Assembly: GCF_030272615.1 (NCBI RefSeq)
Contig: NC_081409.1
Location: 648,242,468-648,306,467 of the forward strand
Length of the DNA: 64,000 nucleotides
Origin: Cryptomeria japonica
Taxonomy: Eukaryota > Streptophyta > Pinopsida > Cupressales > Cupressaceae
Reading direction: 5' to 3'
Shown: piece by piece, positions 1-10,000 of the stretch
How positions within the stretch are numbered: the stretch's first letter is position 1
How the letters are laid out: the number at the start of each line of letters is the position of its first letter
Made by a program: the position numbers and the translations under genes
The notes under the pieces: generated by a model
Told to the model about the DNA's origin: nothing
Databases searched by the model: none
Seen by the model: only the letters and a program-made list of their open reading frames with translations

Positions 1-2276
1 AATGCAAATGGGACCCTAACTTGCAATCTACTCATTGGGATCCAATGGCCATTGGTAGAATGCAAGTTAGGGGTATGTATTTTGAGATTCTAGAGGGGCG
101 AGGTTAGAGAAGTTGGTTGGTAACCTTGCCACCAAGCCCTAGTCTAAACTATTTGAGGGTTTAGATTAGAATAGATAAGTTTCATTGAGCATACTATGAG
201 TAATGATGAGATGATGAGTCGAATTTATGCAATTGGAGTAGTTAGGCATAGAAGAAACCTTCTGAAGAGTTGGAACCTTCTTGTGATCCCATTCTCATAT
301 ACCTCCTTTGCAAAACCGATCTAACTTGATCAATTAGGCCTGTGACCCAAGTAGGTGTTGAAGAGTGCGGGAATAGGGGGGAATTCCAATCTTCTGGAAT
401 CTAATAGTAATCTCAAAAGGGTGTCTGAAACCTAAATTTGTTTAGGGTGTTGTTTGGTATAATTTGGAGAAAAATTCAAATAGACAGTGAAATAGGGCTA
501 CTAACCAGTAGGCCTAACCGGTAGGCCTATTTAAGCCTCAAAAGCCAATATTTGCCTTGTGCTCCAAAGTATCATTGTGGAGGGCCTTGGGAAGTGTGTA
601 GAAGTGTTGCGCCATCCCTTGTTCGGGGCAAGAGTCCGATTTCACACTTGAGGTGTGGATGTATCCTTGAGAGAGACTCAAGGGACAAAAGTCCAAGGTG
701 TGTAGGTGGGTTTATCACCCTACTGCTGCCAACTCTCTGCATCAAGCATCCCCACGCTGTGATGTCCTTTATCAATCTTTTGTGGTTGAAATCCTTCATA
801 TCTGAAAAATAAAGAAATACTTTGGATAGTGAATGAAACCCTAAGATCACAATAAAATGAAAGTTTCAAGACTCAAGTAAGGCAAATGATAGAAGGGAAT
901 CATGTCTGATTTTGAATGCAAAAGAACATGATCTAACTCTTGACAATGATTCGGTTCTGATTTTGATCTGGAGTTTACTTGTAATTCTGATTTAAAGTTT
1001 GCTATGATCTAATTCTACTGTTCAAATTCGCGCATCCCTGTCTGAATTCTTATCTCCTCCATGAAACTCGCTTCTAGTATTCGTACTTTTTCGTGAAATT
1101 CTCTTTTCTGCTCATGAATTTGCAGTTTCTTGTTCTAATTGTACTTGGAGATTGCGATTTCAATTTAAATGCTGAATCTGAACTGAAGGTTTGTTTCTTT
1201 ATATGTCTTTTGTAAACACCTATCCTTTTGACAAAGGGGTCAGCCTCTCTTTGATTTCACATTTCATTTAAAACCCTTCAACTAAGGTTGGCCAACTTGA
1301 TGCTTAACTAATGCATTGCCTTTTTTTGAGTGCATAAGGATATGTAGTGTGTATAGCGGGTTTATGGGGATTTCTTGCATAATTCCTCCAGCCGATCCCA
1401 TTAGGATTTACTTTTCTTTCATATCTTAGAGTGCATTATGATAAGCTTCTTGAACACGTGACCGGGCGGAATTTACATGTACACAAGAACAAGTCGGCTC
1501 ATGCTTACATTCACGTTTTTCACTTTTTCGGGAGGTTTATTTGATTTTTCTTTTTTTGGTAGGTCGGCTTTCCCATTTGCTACACCATTCACTACGCATA
1601 AATAAGAATCAAAACGTTCAAACATAATCACAATTCAACATCCACTTTACAATTATTTAGATTACTACAACTGCGAATTTGCACTCCCAAGTCGGAGTTT
1701 AGGAAAACTTTGCATTGAAGTGTGAGCCTTCTTTCCACTTTGTATGTGCTTTACTCCTATCAAACCTGGAAAGAGAACACATTAGAAACTCCAGAATCAT
1801 GTAAAAGCATTTAATACCTCCTTAATCATGCTCTCAGACCTTTACTCTTTCTTAGAAAATAATATTCTCAATTCCGATTTTAACCTTAATGCACAAAAAA
1901 CTTACTAAAATCAGATCCTAACAAACTCAGAAATTCGATTCACTCCTCCAAATGTAGCATTTACTTTAACAAATTCGTATTCTCCTGTTTGGTTTCAAGA
2001 CTTAAATCAGGTTGGCATTGAGGGCGTCTCAAGTATGATTGAATTTCCTCTTTATGTCTGATTTGAATTTGTTTGAATGCACAAGTTGATAGCCATTAAT
2101 CAGATTCGCTGTGTAACAATCAACCTTATTGCTTGCCACCTTTAGATTGGTGGACTTTATATCAGTTCATGCATTCTAACAACACGTTGGGTGGACTTTA
2201 TTTCAAGTCTTGCATCAGGTCCAGGTCGGAGTTTGAATGATTCAAACATTGCCCTCTTGTCTCCGTATTTTTGCAA
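1..2276. other. No gene recognised; repeat-derived spacer
   Basis: No ORF here resembles a known protein; the longest open stretches are under 95 codons and overlap on both strands. Around 500-540 the word aggcctaaccggtaggcct forms a short direct repeat. From about 1430 on, words such as gtcggagttt and tttgcatt recur at irregular spacing and reappear at 6300-6540, so this part and the flank beyond 6231 probably belong to one old repetitive unit split by the element at 2659-6084. Confidence 0.6.
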
Positions 2277-2582
2277 TGTGACAAGTCGACACTCAAATCA
2301 TTCTTGCATTTGTATGTGATTCTTTCTTGATCGGAGTAGGTCTAGTTCAACATTTTCTAAGGCGGAGACTTAAGCTGATGTGACGAGTCGACACTCAAAT
2401 CATTCTTGCATTTGTATGTGATTCTTTCTTGATCGGAGTAGGTCTAGTTCAACATTTTCTAAGGCGGAGACTTAAGCTGATGTGACGAGTCGACACTCAA
2501 ATCATTCTTGCATTTGTATGTGATTCTTTCTTGATCGGAGTAGGTCTAGTTTAACATTTTCTAAGGCGGAGACTTAAGCTGA
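2277..2582. repeat. 102-bp tandem repeat, three copies
   Basis: Three head-to-tail units begin at 2277, 2379 and 2481, each exactly 102 bp and nearly identical. Each contains gagtcgacactcaaatc, then tttcttgatcggagtagg, then ctaaggcggagacttaagc. A further partial copy with its downstream flank lies at 6082-6231, on the far side of an LTR element. The near identity suggests recent amplification by unequal exchange or replication slippage. No coding function is evident. Confidence 0.95.
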
Positions 2583-2658
2583 TCAGCATTTTCTTCCTTC
2601 CCTTGGCTAGTTAGACTTACATTCGGCTTGACACCCGTCTATACTCCTGACAACAATG

Positions 2659-2946
2659 TGTTGGGTATATGAAGTCCAATAGTCACATGGCTGTTTGTCT
2701 TCTCCAGAAGACTCTTCATTTCATATTTGATATTTTTATATAAATGGTTGTGTGCAGCCCATACATGATGTACTGTGTAATTGGATATTAGTTAATAAGA
2801 ATTCTCTCTGCGTTTCTGGTGGACGTAGCCACTTAGTGGTGAACCACGTTAATCTTGTGCCTTGAGTTTTTTGTTGTGTCTATTATTCTTTCTGCTATTT
2901 TCTGTTCATTATTATGTGTTTTCCCTGCTCGTTTTTTAAACTAACA
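2659..2946 (+). repeat. 5' LTR of the 2659-6084 element
   Basis: It runs from TGTTGGG to CTAACA, obeying the TG...CA rule, and is followed two bases later by the primer-binding site. It contains tttatataaatgg near 2733 as a possible TATA box, and the words ggacgtagcc and gaaccacg common in plant Copia-type LTRs. Confidence 0.92.
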
Positions 2947-2948
2947 AT

Positions 2949-2960
2949 TGGTATCAGAGC
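2949..2960 (+). other. Primer-binding site (initiator Met tRNA)
   Basis: The sequence TGGTATCAGAGC is complementary to the 3' end of plant initiator-methionine tRNA and lies two bases after the 5' LTR, the standard place to prime minus-strand cDNA synthesis. Confidence 0.92.
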
Positions 2961-3781
2961 TTAGGTGAAGTGATTGAGCAAAGATGGAAAGGTAGATAGA
3001 TAAAGGATTGAAAATTCTTGAGAAGATGCAGAAGTTCGAAGTTAGGGAAATTAGTTGCTGGTATTGTGGCAAGCGAGGCCACGTCAAAAGAAATTGTTGG
3101 TTTCTCGAGAAGGCTAAAAGATAGCCAAAAGATGAAGACACCGATCCAGTCATCAAAGATTTTCTTGCAAATTTAGACTCGGTGGAGAGTAAAATTGTGC
3201 AAGCAAAAGTTAAAACAAAACACCATGTTCATTGGTGGGATGGTTGGAAAAATGAGGAGACTTCGGTTGAAGAAGAAGAGGGTTTGAAGTATTCGTTGTT
3301 TGAAGATTTTCTTGATTCGACTAAAGAAGAGGACACTGAAGAGGAAGATGCTGAAGCAAGTGAGGATGAAGTTGATGAGGTTGAGACCAAAGAAACGGGA
3401 CTCGGCAAGGCCGACTCGGACTCGGACTCGGGACTCAGCGTCAGACTCAGCTCCAACCTCAGTTGGACTCGGGATAGTGAAAAACTCAAGAAATTTAGAG
3501 ATTTTTAAATATTTAAAACTTGTTTCAGACACCCTTTATTGAATACACCTTAAAGACATAATAACATCATCAAACTTAGCTCATTTGATTACATACACAA
3601 GTATACATCAATCACATAAGCATAAACGCAAATTGTAGCTGAAGAAAATAACAAACATAGATATATAAATATTGTCAAATGTATACAATATTACAAAACT
3701 CATGGAATAAAAAATCCATGTCATCATATGATCATCATCAAATGTTTCATACAAATACCAAAGGTAAATACAACTAAAAGT

Positions 3782-4084
3782 CTATGGCTCAGAGGAGCCT
3801 GCACCCTCCGTCCCCGGCACCCTGCGAAGGCGTCTAAGGTAGGTCCTGGATGGTTCGACTGCCATAGCCGCTTCCCATGACACCATGCCATGCTCACCAA
3901 CATCAGGAACATCCATGTCACTATCTGCCTCTGAATTTCCTGTCTGTGCTCGTGCTCTCCGCTCCTCCTCTGCCATGGCTACAGTCTCAACCTCTATATC
4001 TACCTGGTCGATCCAATCAGTTTCAGACTTGGAGGTTAAATTTTCTCTACTTCTATCGATGCAGTTTCCCCCCATATTTTTCAA
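3782..4084 (-). pseudogene. Possible C-terminal remnant of a hAT transposase
   Basis: This 100-codon open frame sits inside the hAT element on the minus strand. It is hydrophilic, with an acidic/basic middle (AEEERRARAQ, then NSEADSDMDVPD) and ends VPGTEGAGSSEP. An acidic tail after the dimerisation region is common in plant hAT transposases and the position fits a transposase 3' end, but the RNase H-like core and the hATC dimerisation motif are absent. The assignment is inference from context; it could be chance open sequence. Confidence 0.35.
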
Positions 4085-4316
4085 TGGGGGTTTGGGGGCA
4101 GCGCCCCTTGCTCGCTCCCTGTCACGATACGGGGCGAGGTCGAGGGGCAGCGCCCAGTGAGGCCAAAAAAACTTATTACAAGTCTGAACTAGGGTTTCTT
4201 TGAGAGTCTTCCTTAGGGCCTAGTTTTGCTCTTGTTGCTAATTGGGTCTTGCTTGGTGAGTGATTATCATTCTTGAAGGTCCAAGCTAGGTCAAGTTGGT
4301 GAGTGATAAAGTCTGG

Positions 4317-4500
4317 AATGTCATTGTGATCTTCAAATGCCCTGAAATTTGGCTAAGTCTGGAATGTCCTGATCCTGAAATTTGACTAAGTCTGGAAAAC
4401 TGAAGAATCCTCCAAAAACTAGATTTTGCAATATAACTCCTGGAGGCTCGAAACCACTCTCAAACATCCTGACAGTATATATGGAATATAACTTAAAGTA
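4317..4500 (-). repeat. Copy of a ~180-bp repeat shared with 53040-53215, opposite orientation
   Basis: Read on the minus strand this segment matches 53040-53215 over most of its length, sharing blocks such as aaaactagattttgca, ctcaaacatcctga and tatatatggaatataac. It includes or borders a hairpin: here the arms tatggaatataac (4480-4492) and gttatattccata (4525-4537). It lies inside the hAT element, while the other copy lies in the leader of Gypsy-type element B. The repeat may be an independent small transposon remnant or a segment captured by one of the two elements. Confidence 0.75.
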
Positions 4501-5814
4501 TAAGAAAAACCAATATACTTAAATGTTATATTCCATAAAATAATCCTGATGGAGAGACCAAAATGTCAAATTTCGCTCCGGACCCTTCCAAAAAGACTTA
4601 TTACTTTTAAAAAAAACTTTTTAAAATGTTTTTTTTTTGTCATTTTATTAACCCAGCCAGTAGCCGAGTCTGGGGCTCAGGACTTGCCGAGTTTGGTGAT
4701 TTTGAGCCAAACTCGCCAACTCGGCGAGTCTGGCGAGTTTACTCGCCAACTCGGCGAGTCTGGCGAGTTTACTCCCCAGACTCGGACGAGTCCGAGTCCG
4801 AGTCCCTAGGACTCGTTGAGCATGACTCGTACTCGGACTCGCTGAGTTTGGGCGAGTCCGGGCGAGTCCCGTTTCTCTGGTTGAGACCAAGACTCAGGAG
4901 GATTATGAAAAAGAAAAATTTATGAGGTTGAAGGAAGAGAATCTCCTACTCACCGACAAACTGATTTCTATTGACCAAAAGTTGATGGTTTTGTGTCGCA
5001 TCATGAATATTGGAAAAGATAACTTTGAGAAAGAATGGGATTTTTCTAAAGAGACTGTATTTCAACAAGAGGAAAGTGATGGGAAGCTCCTAACTGAGGA
5101 CTCTTTCCTCACAAAAATGTATGCCTTGTTGATAGAAAATCCTTTCTTTGGTGGAAAGAATCCACAAGAGGATTCAGGGTGCTTGGAGATTGAATATCCC
5201 AGGAGCGCAAGGATTATAGAGCTCACGGAGGCGGGAGAGAGCCTCTGGCTCAAGGCTGCACAAGATCCAGAAGACTTTGGAAAGGTTAAGGATAAGGTCT
5301 TTGAGTAAAATGAATTTCAAAAAGAACAAAAGAGTGACGATTTATTGCTCTAGATTGCAAAAATAGAGGCGGAGTGGAATGCATTGATTGCAGGTACTGC
5401 ACAAGTTTTTGCACAAAATACAACAAATTCATTCAATGAGGCAACCGTGAGAATTGGGAGTGATGTTTGTAGACTATTCACACCTGTACAAGAGTTTTAT
5501 ATTTGGGTATTAAAATCTAATAATGGTGATCTTCTAGATATTCTATTACGGGGGAGCACAAAAGCAAGAGATTTTGATGGAGGAGTGTATTATGTATCTG
5601 TTGATAGTAGTGTTCCTGATTATGGATTACCAAATGAAGTAGTTAGAGAATATGTTTTTAACTCTGATCTGACTTGGAGAAGATTAATTTGCACTGTTCA
5701 TGAATAGAGTTTGGCGAAATTTAAATCTTCTTAAGAACTGGTTGTAGTATGAGCCTTGGAATGGAGATGCAAGTAATGTTATAGGTTGTGCCGGTTGGAC
5801 TTCATAGGGGAGAT

Positions 5815-6084
5815 TGTTGGGTATATGAAGCCCAACAGTCACATGGCTGTTTGTCTAACCCAGAAGACTCTTCATTTCATATTTGATATGTTTATATAAA
5901 TGGCTGTGTGCAGCCCATACCTAATGTTCTGTGTAATTGGATATTAGTCAATAAGAATTTTCCTTGTGTTTCTGGTGGACGTAGCCACTTAGAGATGAAC
6001 CACGTTAATCATGTGTCTTGAGTTCTTTGTTGTGTCTATTACTCTTTCTGCTGTTTTCTGTCCATTATTATGTGTTTTCTCTGC
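5815..6084 (+). repeat. 3' LTR, truncated, of the 2659-6084 element
   Basis: It starts TGTTGGGTATATG right after the purine tract and aligns to the 5' LTR to the word ctgc. It then lacks the final ~18 bases of the 5' LTR and passes directly into a copy of the upstream tandem-repeat flank. The junction shares the microhomology tgca. Confidence 0.88.
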
Positions 6085-6231
6085 ATTTGTATGTGATTCT
6101 TTCTTGATCGGAGTAGGTCTAGTTCAACCTTTTCTAAGGCGGAGACTTAAGCTGATCAGCATTTTCTTCCTTCCCCTGGCTAGTTAGACTTACATTCAGC
6201 TTGACACCCATCCATACTCCTGACAACAATG
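6082..6231. repeat. 150-bp duplicate of the left flank (2509-2658)
   Basis: This segment aligns without gaps to 2509-2658, the sequence immediately before the 5' LTR, with about 6 mismatches in 150. It contains the end of a 102-bp repeat unit followed by the unique tail ending gacaacaatg. It therefore flanks the LTR element on both sides and is far longer than a normal 5-bp TSD. Its divergence (~4%) is lower than that between the LTRs (~9%), suggesting a later event. Confidence 0.9.
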
Positions 6232-9200
6232 TTCCTCTTAATGGTGGACGTCTCAGATAATTTGCATTTGATGAAGTCGGACTTTGAAGGAGATTTTCAC
6301 TGGGGCTGGTCGGAATTAAACAAAAGTTGTGTATTGATCCTCTCTGGAGTTTAAGCTGGATTTGCATTGACAAAAGATCAGAGTTTAAGATCATTTTGCA
6401 CTAAGCATGGCGAAAGCGAAGTTTGCTGAGTTTGTGCATCGACTCAAGACAGGTCGGAGTTCATGTTGCATTATTGTGAATCAGACTATAGATCACTTTT
6501 ACAATTGCACAAGTTGGAGTTCAAATCATTTTTGCATTGACCAGTGCCTTGCGAGACTCAGATTTTGTTGATGATTAGCACTTGATTAACATTTACCCCT
6601 ACCTCTACCTGCCTTAGTGCTAAAATCTCTAGGTTGCTCAACATTTAGACAAAATGGAACGTTTCAACCTTGACAACCTCAACACTATAAAGTATGATTC
6701 ACATGAAACACTCGCAATTTCTGACGGAACCACAAGTGAAATTTCTATTTCAACATTTTGCAACCTTTCTTCATGTTTGTAATTTTTATGACAACTTTGA
6801 TAACTTTGACAAATTTTACATCACTGAACAATTCTCCAACAATTCTAACATTAACCTACAGTTTTGATGCCTGAATTCAAATTCCTGACCCAGAGCATGA
6901 CTTACCCCCAATGACAAGACACACATTGCACTTACAAGCAAAAGGTAATGAAACAAAAGAAACCACTACCAAGCTAATAATAAAAATATCAATGTTCAAT
7001 AACGAAAAAATTGTACAGGAACACCTATAATTAAAAATTGTAATTGACTGAATTATCATTATTATCACCATAGGGTGAACATGGGTACAAGGGAAGAACA
7101 CATTTTTAAATAGCGTGTTTACCAAGATTGGCTCTAGCTTGGGATGAGTACACATGGTGGGTATCGCAAGAAACTAGAAAGCCTCTAGAATGCAAACTAA
7201 GATAAGAAAGTGACAATGGAGAAATCGTGATAATAAAAAATAAATAAAAATATATATAACCATCGACGTAGGCAACAAAAGTAGGACAAAATAAAGAGAT
7301 CCACAACTTACAACCAAAGAGATGAAGAAAAAACAAATATGGAATTGTATGACTGCAAGGGCCCTATGAAAGATATATTTGTAGATAAATGCTTGCACCA
7401 TAATTCAATGGTAATCTTAAAAATGCATTCTTACCCTTGTGATATACAAGCTGAATGATTATTATACCCATCATAAAGGAGATAATAGACTCATTGATTG
7501 ATTGCAACACAAAATGTTTCTTTGATACATGCATAGGTGGGTGACTAGTACATAGAGAAAGAGGAAAAGACTTTTCGTGGGTTTAGAATTCTAACCATAA
7601 GAAATAAGACATGATCTAGGTCCATCTCAACTATCATATAGGCTGTGCGTGACTACATAACAATTACATCTTTAGACTTTCTTAAGTGAACCAAAGTGGA
7701 AAGAGAATGCTTCTAACACATAGGGTGTAAAGAAATATACTTGTGATCGTATACGTCGAATTTTTTTATTTAATATCTAAACTTAAAATTCTCAAAGTTA
7801 GGGACTCAATTATGTAGGGCTACAATAGGTTGATTAGTAGGTTCATTTAGACGTTAAAGATTATCTATACCTATGCATTTATCTATATCCCATATAAATA
7901 CTCACTCTTATGTGAAAGAGGACCATGCCTTTGGGTTGGTAAATAGCATGTAACAAGGTTGAAGGATTCATAACCATTGTCGTTTTCATCGTGTTCATAG
8001 ATATTATGTTGGGTTGGTATACATTAGCATCACCAATGTTGAAATAATCCTTTATTCTTGAATCATAAACATATTCTGAGTCAATAATCACATCATTATT
8101 GCATAATTAAAAGAGTAAGACACCTCATGAGAAGACTAAATCATTAAAAAATTCTCTCTATTTTATATTCATCAAAAAAATAAGCTAAATCAAAAGCATT
8201 GATATGATAATTTACATTAAATTTACTTACGTTCGTTGATCTACATGTAGAGTTTCATACAAATTCACACAAAGCATAAGTACGTTATCTCAACAAATTA
8301 CATATTCAACTTATAATTTTAGTCAGTTGTGATAATTAGTCCAATATTGCAAAGACTCAAGGCCAAATTCTATAAATATTAAAGTGTTGACAAAATTACA
8401 TTTATTGTTTCAAATATAAGTAAAACTATGTGTATCAAAGAGTTGATCCAAATCAATAATTTCATTGAGTGGAGGAGAAAAGGCTTAAAGATTCCTTGTA
8501 AGGATAAGAGCATTAATATTTTTTGTTGTCTTTCATTTTCAAGATAAAATCTATTCTCATGAAATATGTTCATAGATTAACATTCATATCAAACACATTT
8601 ACTTTCAAGAGTAAGGATAATGTTGCTCCATCTTTCTTATCAATCTATTTACTTTAAACCATAGAAGTTATGGGGCTATAAGTTAGTGTCTATATCCCAA
8701 TTTGATATGCCTAATTGCTCATGGATGTTTACCCTTCAATGCCATCTTCATCTACACATATGTTTACAATAGAGTTATAAGCACCTTTATTATCAAGTGG
8801 AATAAAGCATAATAGTTCAACCTTTGCACATCCATCCCTGCAATTATGAATGCTAGAAAAAATTCATTAGAATCCTTGCTATACCATACATCTTTATCAT
8901 TATTTTGATGGTTATAATGAAAAGAAGAGCTTCAAATCTTAACTACCTTTCAATAAATATCATCAACATGGCTCTCATGAGCATCCTCAATAAAAGACAT
9001 GTATCTAATTTGAGCCTATTTCGTATGGAAAGGGTTATGCTTATTTGGATTGTAAGTAGAACACACACACATAGTTCTTTTGTTTCTTACCCAAAATTAC
9101 AACCTAACAACCATAAATATTAATATTAGAGGAACGTTTGGAGAATGTTGTCTTCCCCATCTATAATAAACCTAATACTAAACTAACAAAGTACACACTA

Positions 9201-9713
9201 TTCTTACAAATAATGTAGAACATAGACTACTATAGAGTCCAACATTGTCCTATTCTAATTAATAAGTGAAAATTGATAGAAAGAAAATAAATTTTGGATA
9301 TGAATAGGATTTGAGAAACAAATATAAAATAAAGCTAAATAAGTGTCATAGAAGGGAATCCTATTAAGTTTCTTTGCATTAGATGACCAACTCTTTTATG
9401 TGGTTATGTGTATACCTATAGCGAGGACATATTAAATAATGCAAAGGTACCTATAATAGAACTAGATTAGTTGACACCTATTGATAATGAAAATTTTATG
9501 CAAATAGATAATTGACTTTAGTGCAAGGAGATCAAGCAAACAAGTATATAGAAGTATCAAACTAAAGGAGTATTCTCTAGATAATTAGTACTAAGACAAA
9601 AATGCTAAAAAAAATACTGATACTTGTACAGGCTTATAAATTTCATATTTACCATGAAATTAATGAGTGGTGCAATGTTTGGTGTGGAGCCTGATCAGTC
9701 TCTAAGTGGGAGA
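6232..9713. other. No gene recognised; A+T-rich decayed sequence
   Basis: At 6300-6540 the gtcggagttt...tttgcatt words seen at 1430-2280 recur. From there to about 9640 I see only short A+T-rich frames broken by stops on both strands, and no motif, tandem array or LTR boundary I can defend. At 9655-9712 the text just upstream of the purine tract resembles the end of a Copia pol followed by agtgggagat. Confidence 0.5.
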
Positions 9714-10000
9714 TGGTTGGTATGGCCGTTTTTTTGTTGAAAAAACCCTAGAAAAGGTTGACTTTGTATGTTGCCCTAAAAGTACATGTTAGAAGTGCCT
9801 GGAATTGAAAGGGCATTATAATGGTGTTGTATTGTTTAGCTGGATAATAAGAAAAGATTGGACAAATGTGTTTTATGGTTGTAGCCCATCTTGGGTGAAC
9901 CACATTAAATCTTTGTGTTATTGGTGTTGTGTATTTTTCTTCATCTTTGTGTAATCGAATGTGCAGATAATTGTTAATTTGTATTTGCTTCGGATCTTGT
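9714..10000 (+). mobile_element. Copia-type 3' LTR fragment
   Basis: The purine-rich aagtgggagat just before 9714 resembles a Copia polypurine tract, and TGGTTGGTATGGCC then looks like a slightly altered LTR start. Downstream, gtagccca...gggtgaaccacattaaatctttgtgtt matches the layout of the LTR at 2659 (gtagcca...gtgaaccacgttaatcttgtg). The right end and partner LTR are not identifiable, so the fragment limits are approximate. Confidence 0.5.

Larger units (their letters stand above)
3388..4879 (-). mobile_element. Non-autonomous hAT DNA transposon with 8-bp TSD
   Basis: The termini are 17-bp inverted repeats differing at one base: CAAAGAAACGGGACTCG at the left, and CAGAGAAACGGGACTCG when the right end is read on the minus strand. 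They are flanked by a perfect 8-bp duplication, gttgagac, at 3380-3387 and 4880-4887. CA...TG ends with an 8-bp TSD identify the hAT superfamily. Subterminal regions are packed with gactcg/cgagtc motifs, typical hAT transposase-binding repeats, including a perfect 30-bp tandem pair at 4711-4770. Only a short possible remnant of the transposase C-terminus remains, on the minus strand. Removing the element and one TSD copy restores the interrupted retroelement frame. Confidence 0.92.
2984..5707 (+). pseudogene. Gag-like zinc-knuckle ORF of unknown C-terminal function, broken by stops and a hAT insertion
   Basis: A single reading frame starts at an ATG 24 bases after the primer-binding site and can be followed to 5707, skipping the hAT at 3388-4879. 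It has stops at about 2993, 3122, 5306 and 5351. Near the N-terminus is a CX2CX4HX4C zinc knuckle (CWYCGKRGHVKRNC, about 3053-3094), a nucleic-acid-binding motif of retroelement Gag. A lysine-rich stretch and a strongly acidic Glu/Asp segment (3250-3385) follow. After the hAT the frame continues through a charged, probably helical region (4922-5300) into a globular-looking C-terminal part (5384-5707) that I do not recognise. It ends about 100 bases before the purine tract, where pol would normally lie. hAT plus TSD is exactly 1,500 bp, so the frame is kept across it. Confidence 0.6.
2659..6084 (+). mobile_element. Small non-autonomous LTR retrotransposon (Copia-type primer site), hAT nested inside
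   Basis: The element has a 288-bp 5' LTR (2659-2946) starting TGTTGGG and ending CTAACA, a plant initiator-Met primer-binding site TGGTATCAGAGC at 2949-2960, an internal region, a short purine tract (aggggaga, 5806-5813) and a 3' LTR from 5815. The LTRs differ at roughly 24 of 270 aligned positions, so the insertion is old. The 3' LTR lacks its last ~18 bp and is fused to a copy of the left flank (6082-6231), so no normal TSD can be read. The internal region encodes one zinc-knuckle ORF and no protease, RT or integrase. It must therefore have moved with enzymes from another element. Without the hAT insertion it is about 1.9 kb. Confidence 0.9.

Noticed and set aside
552-850. Overlapping frames of 86 and 92 codons on opposite strands
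   Set aside because: No domain, biased composition or conserved motif; opposite-strand overlap is typical of chance frames.
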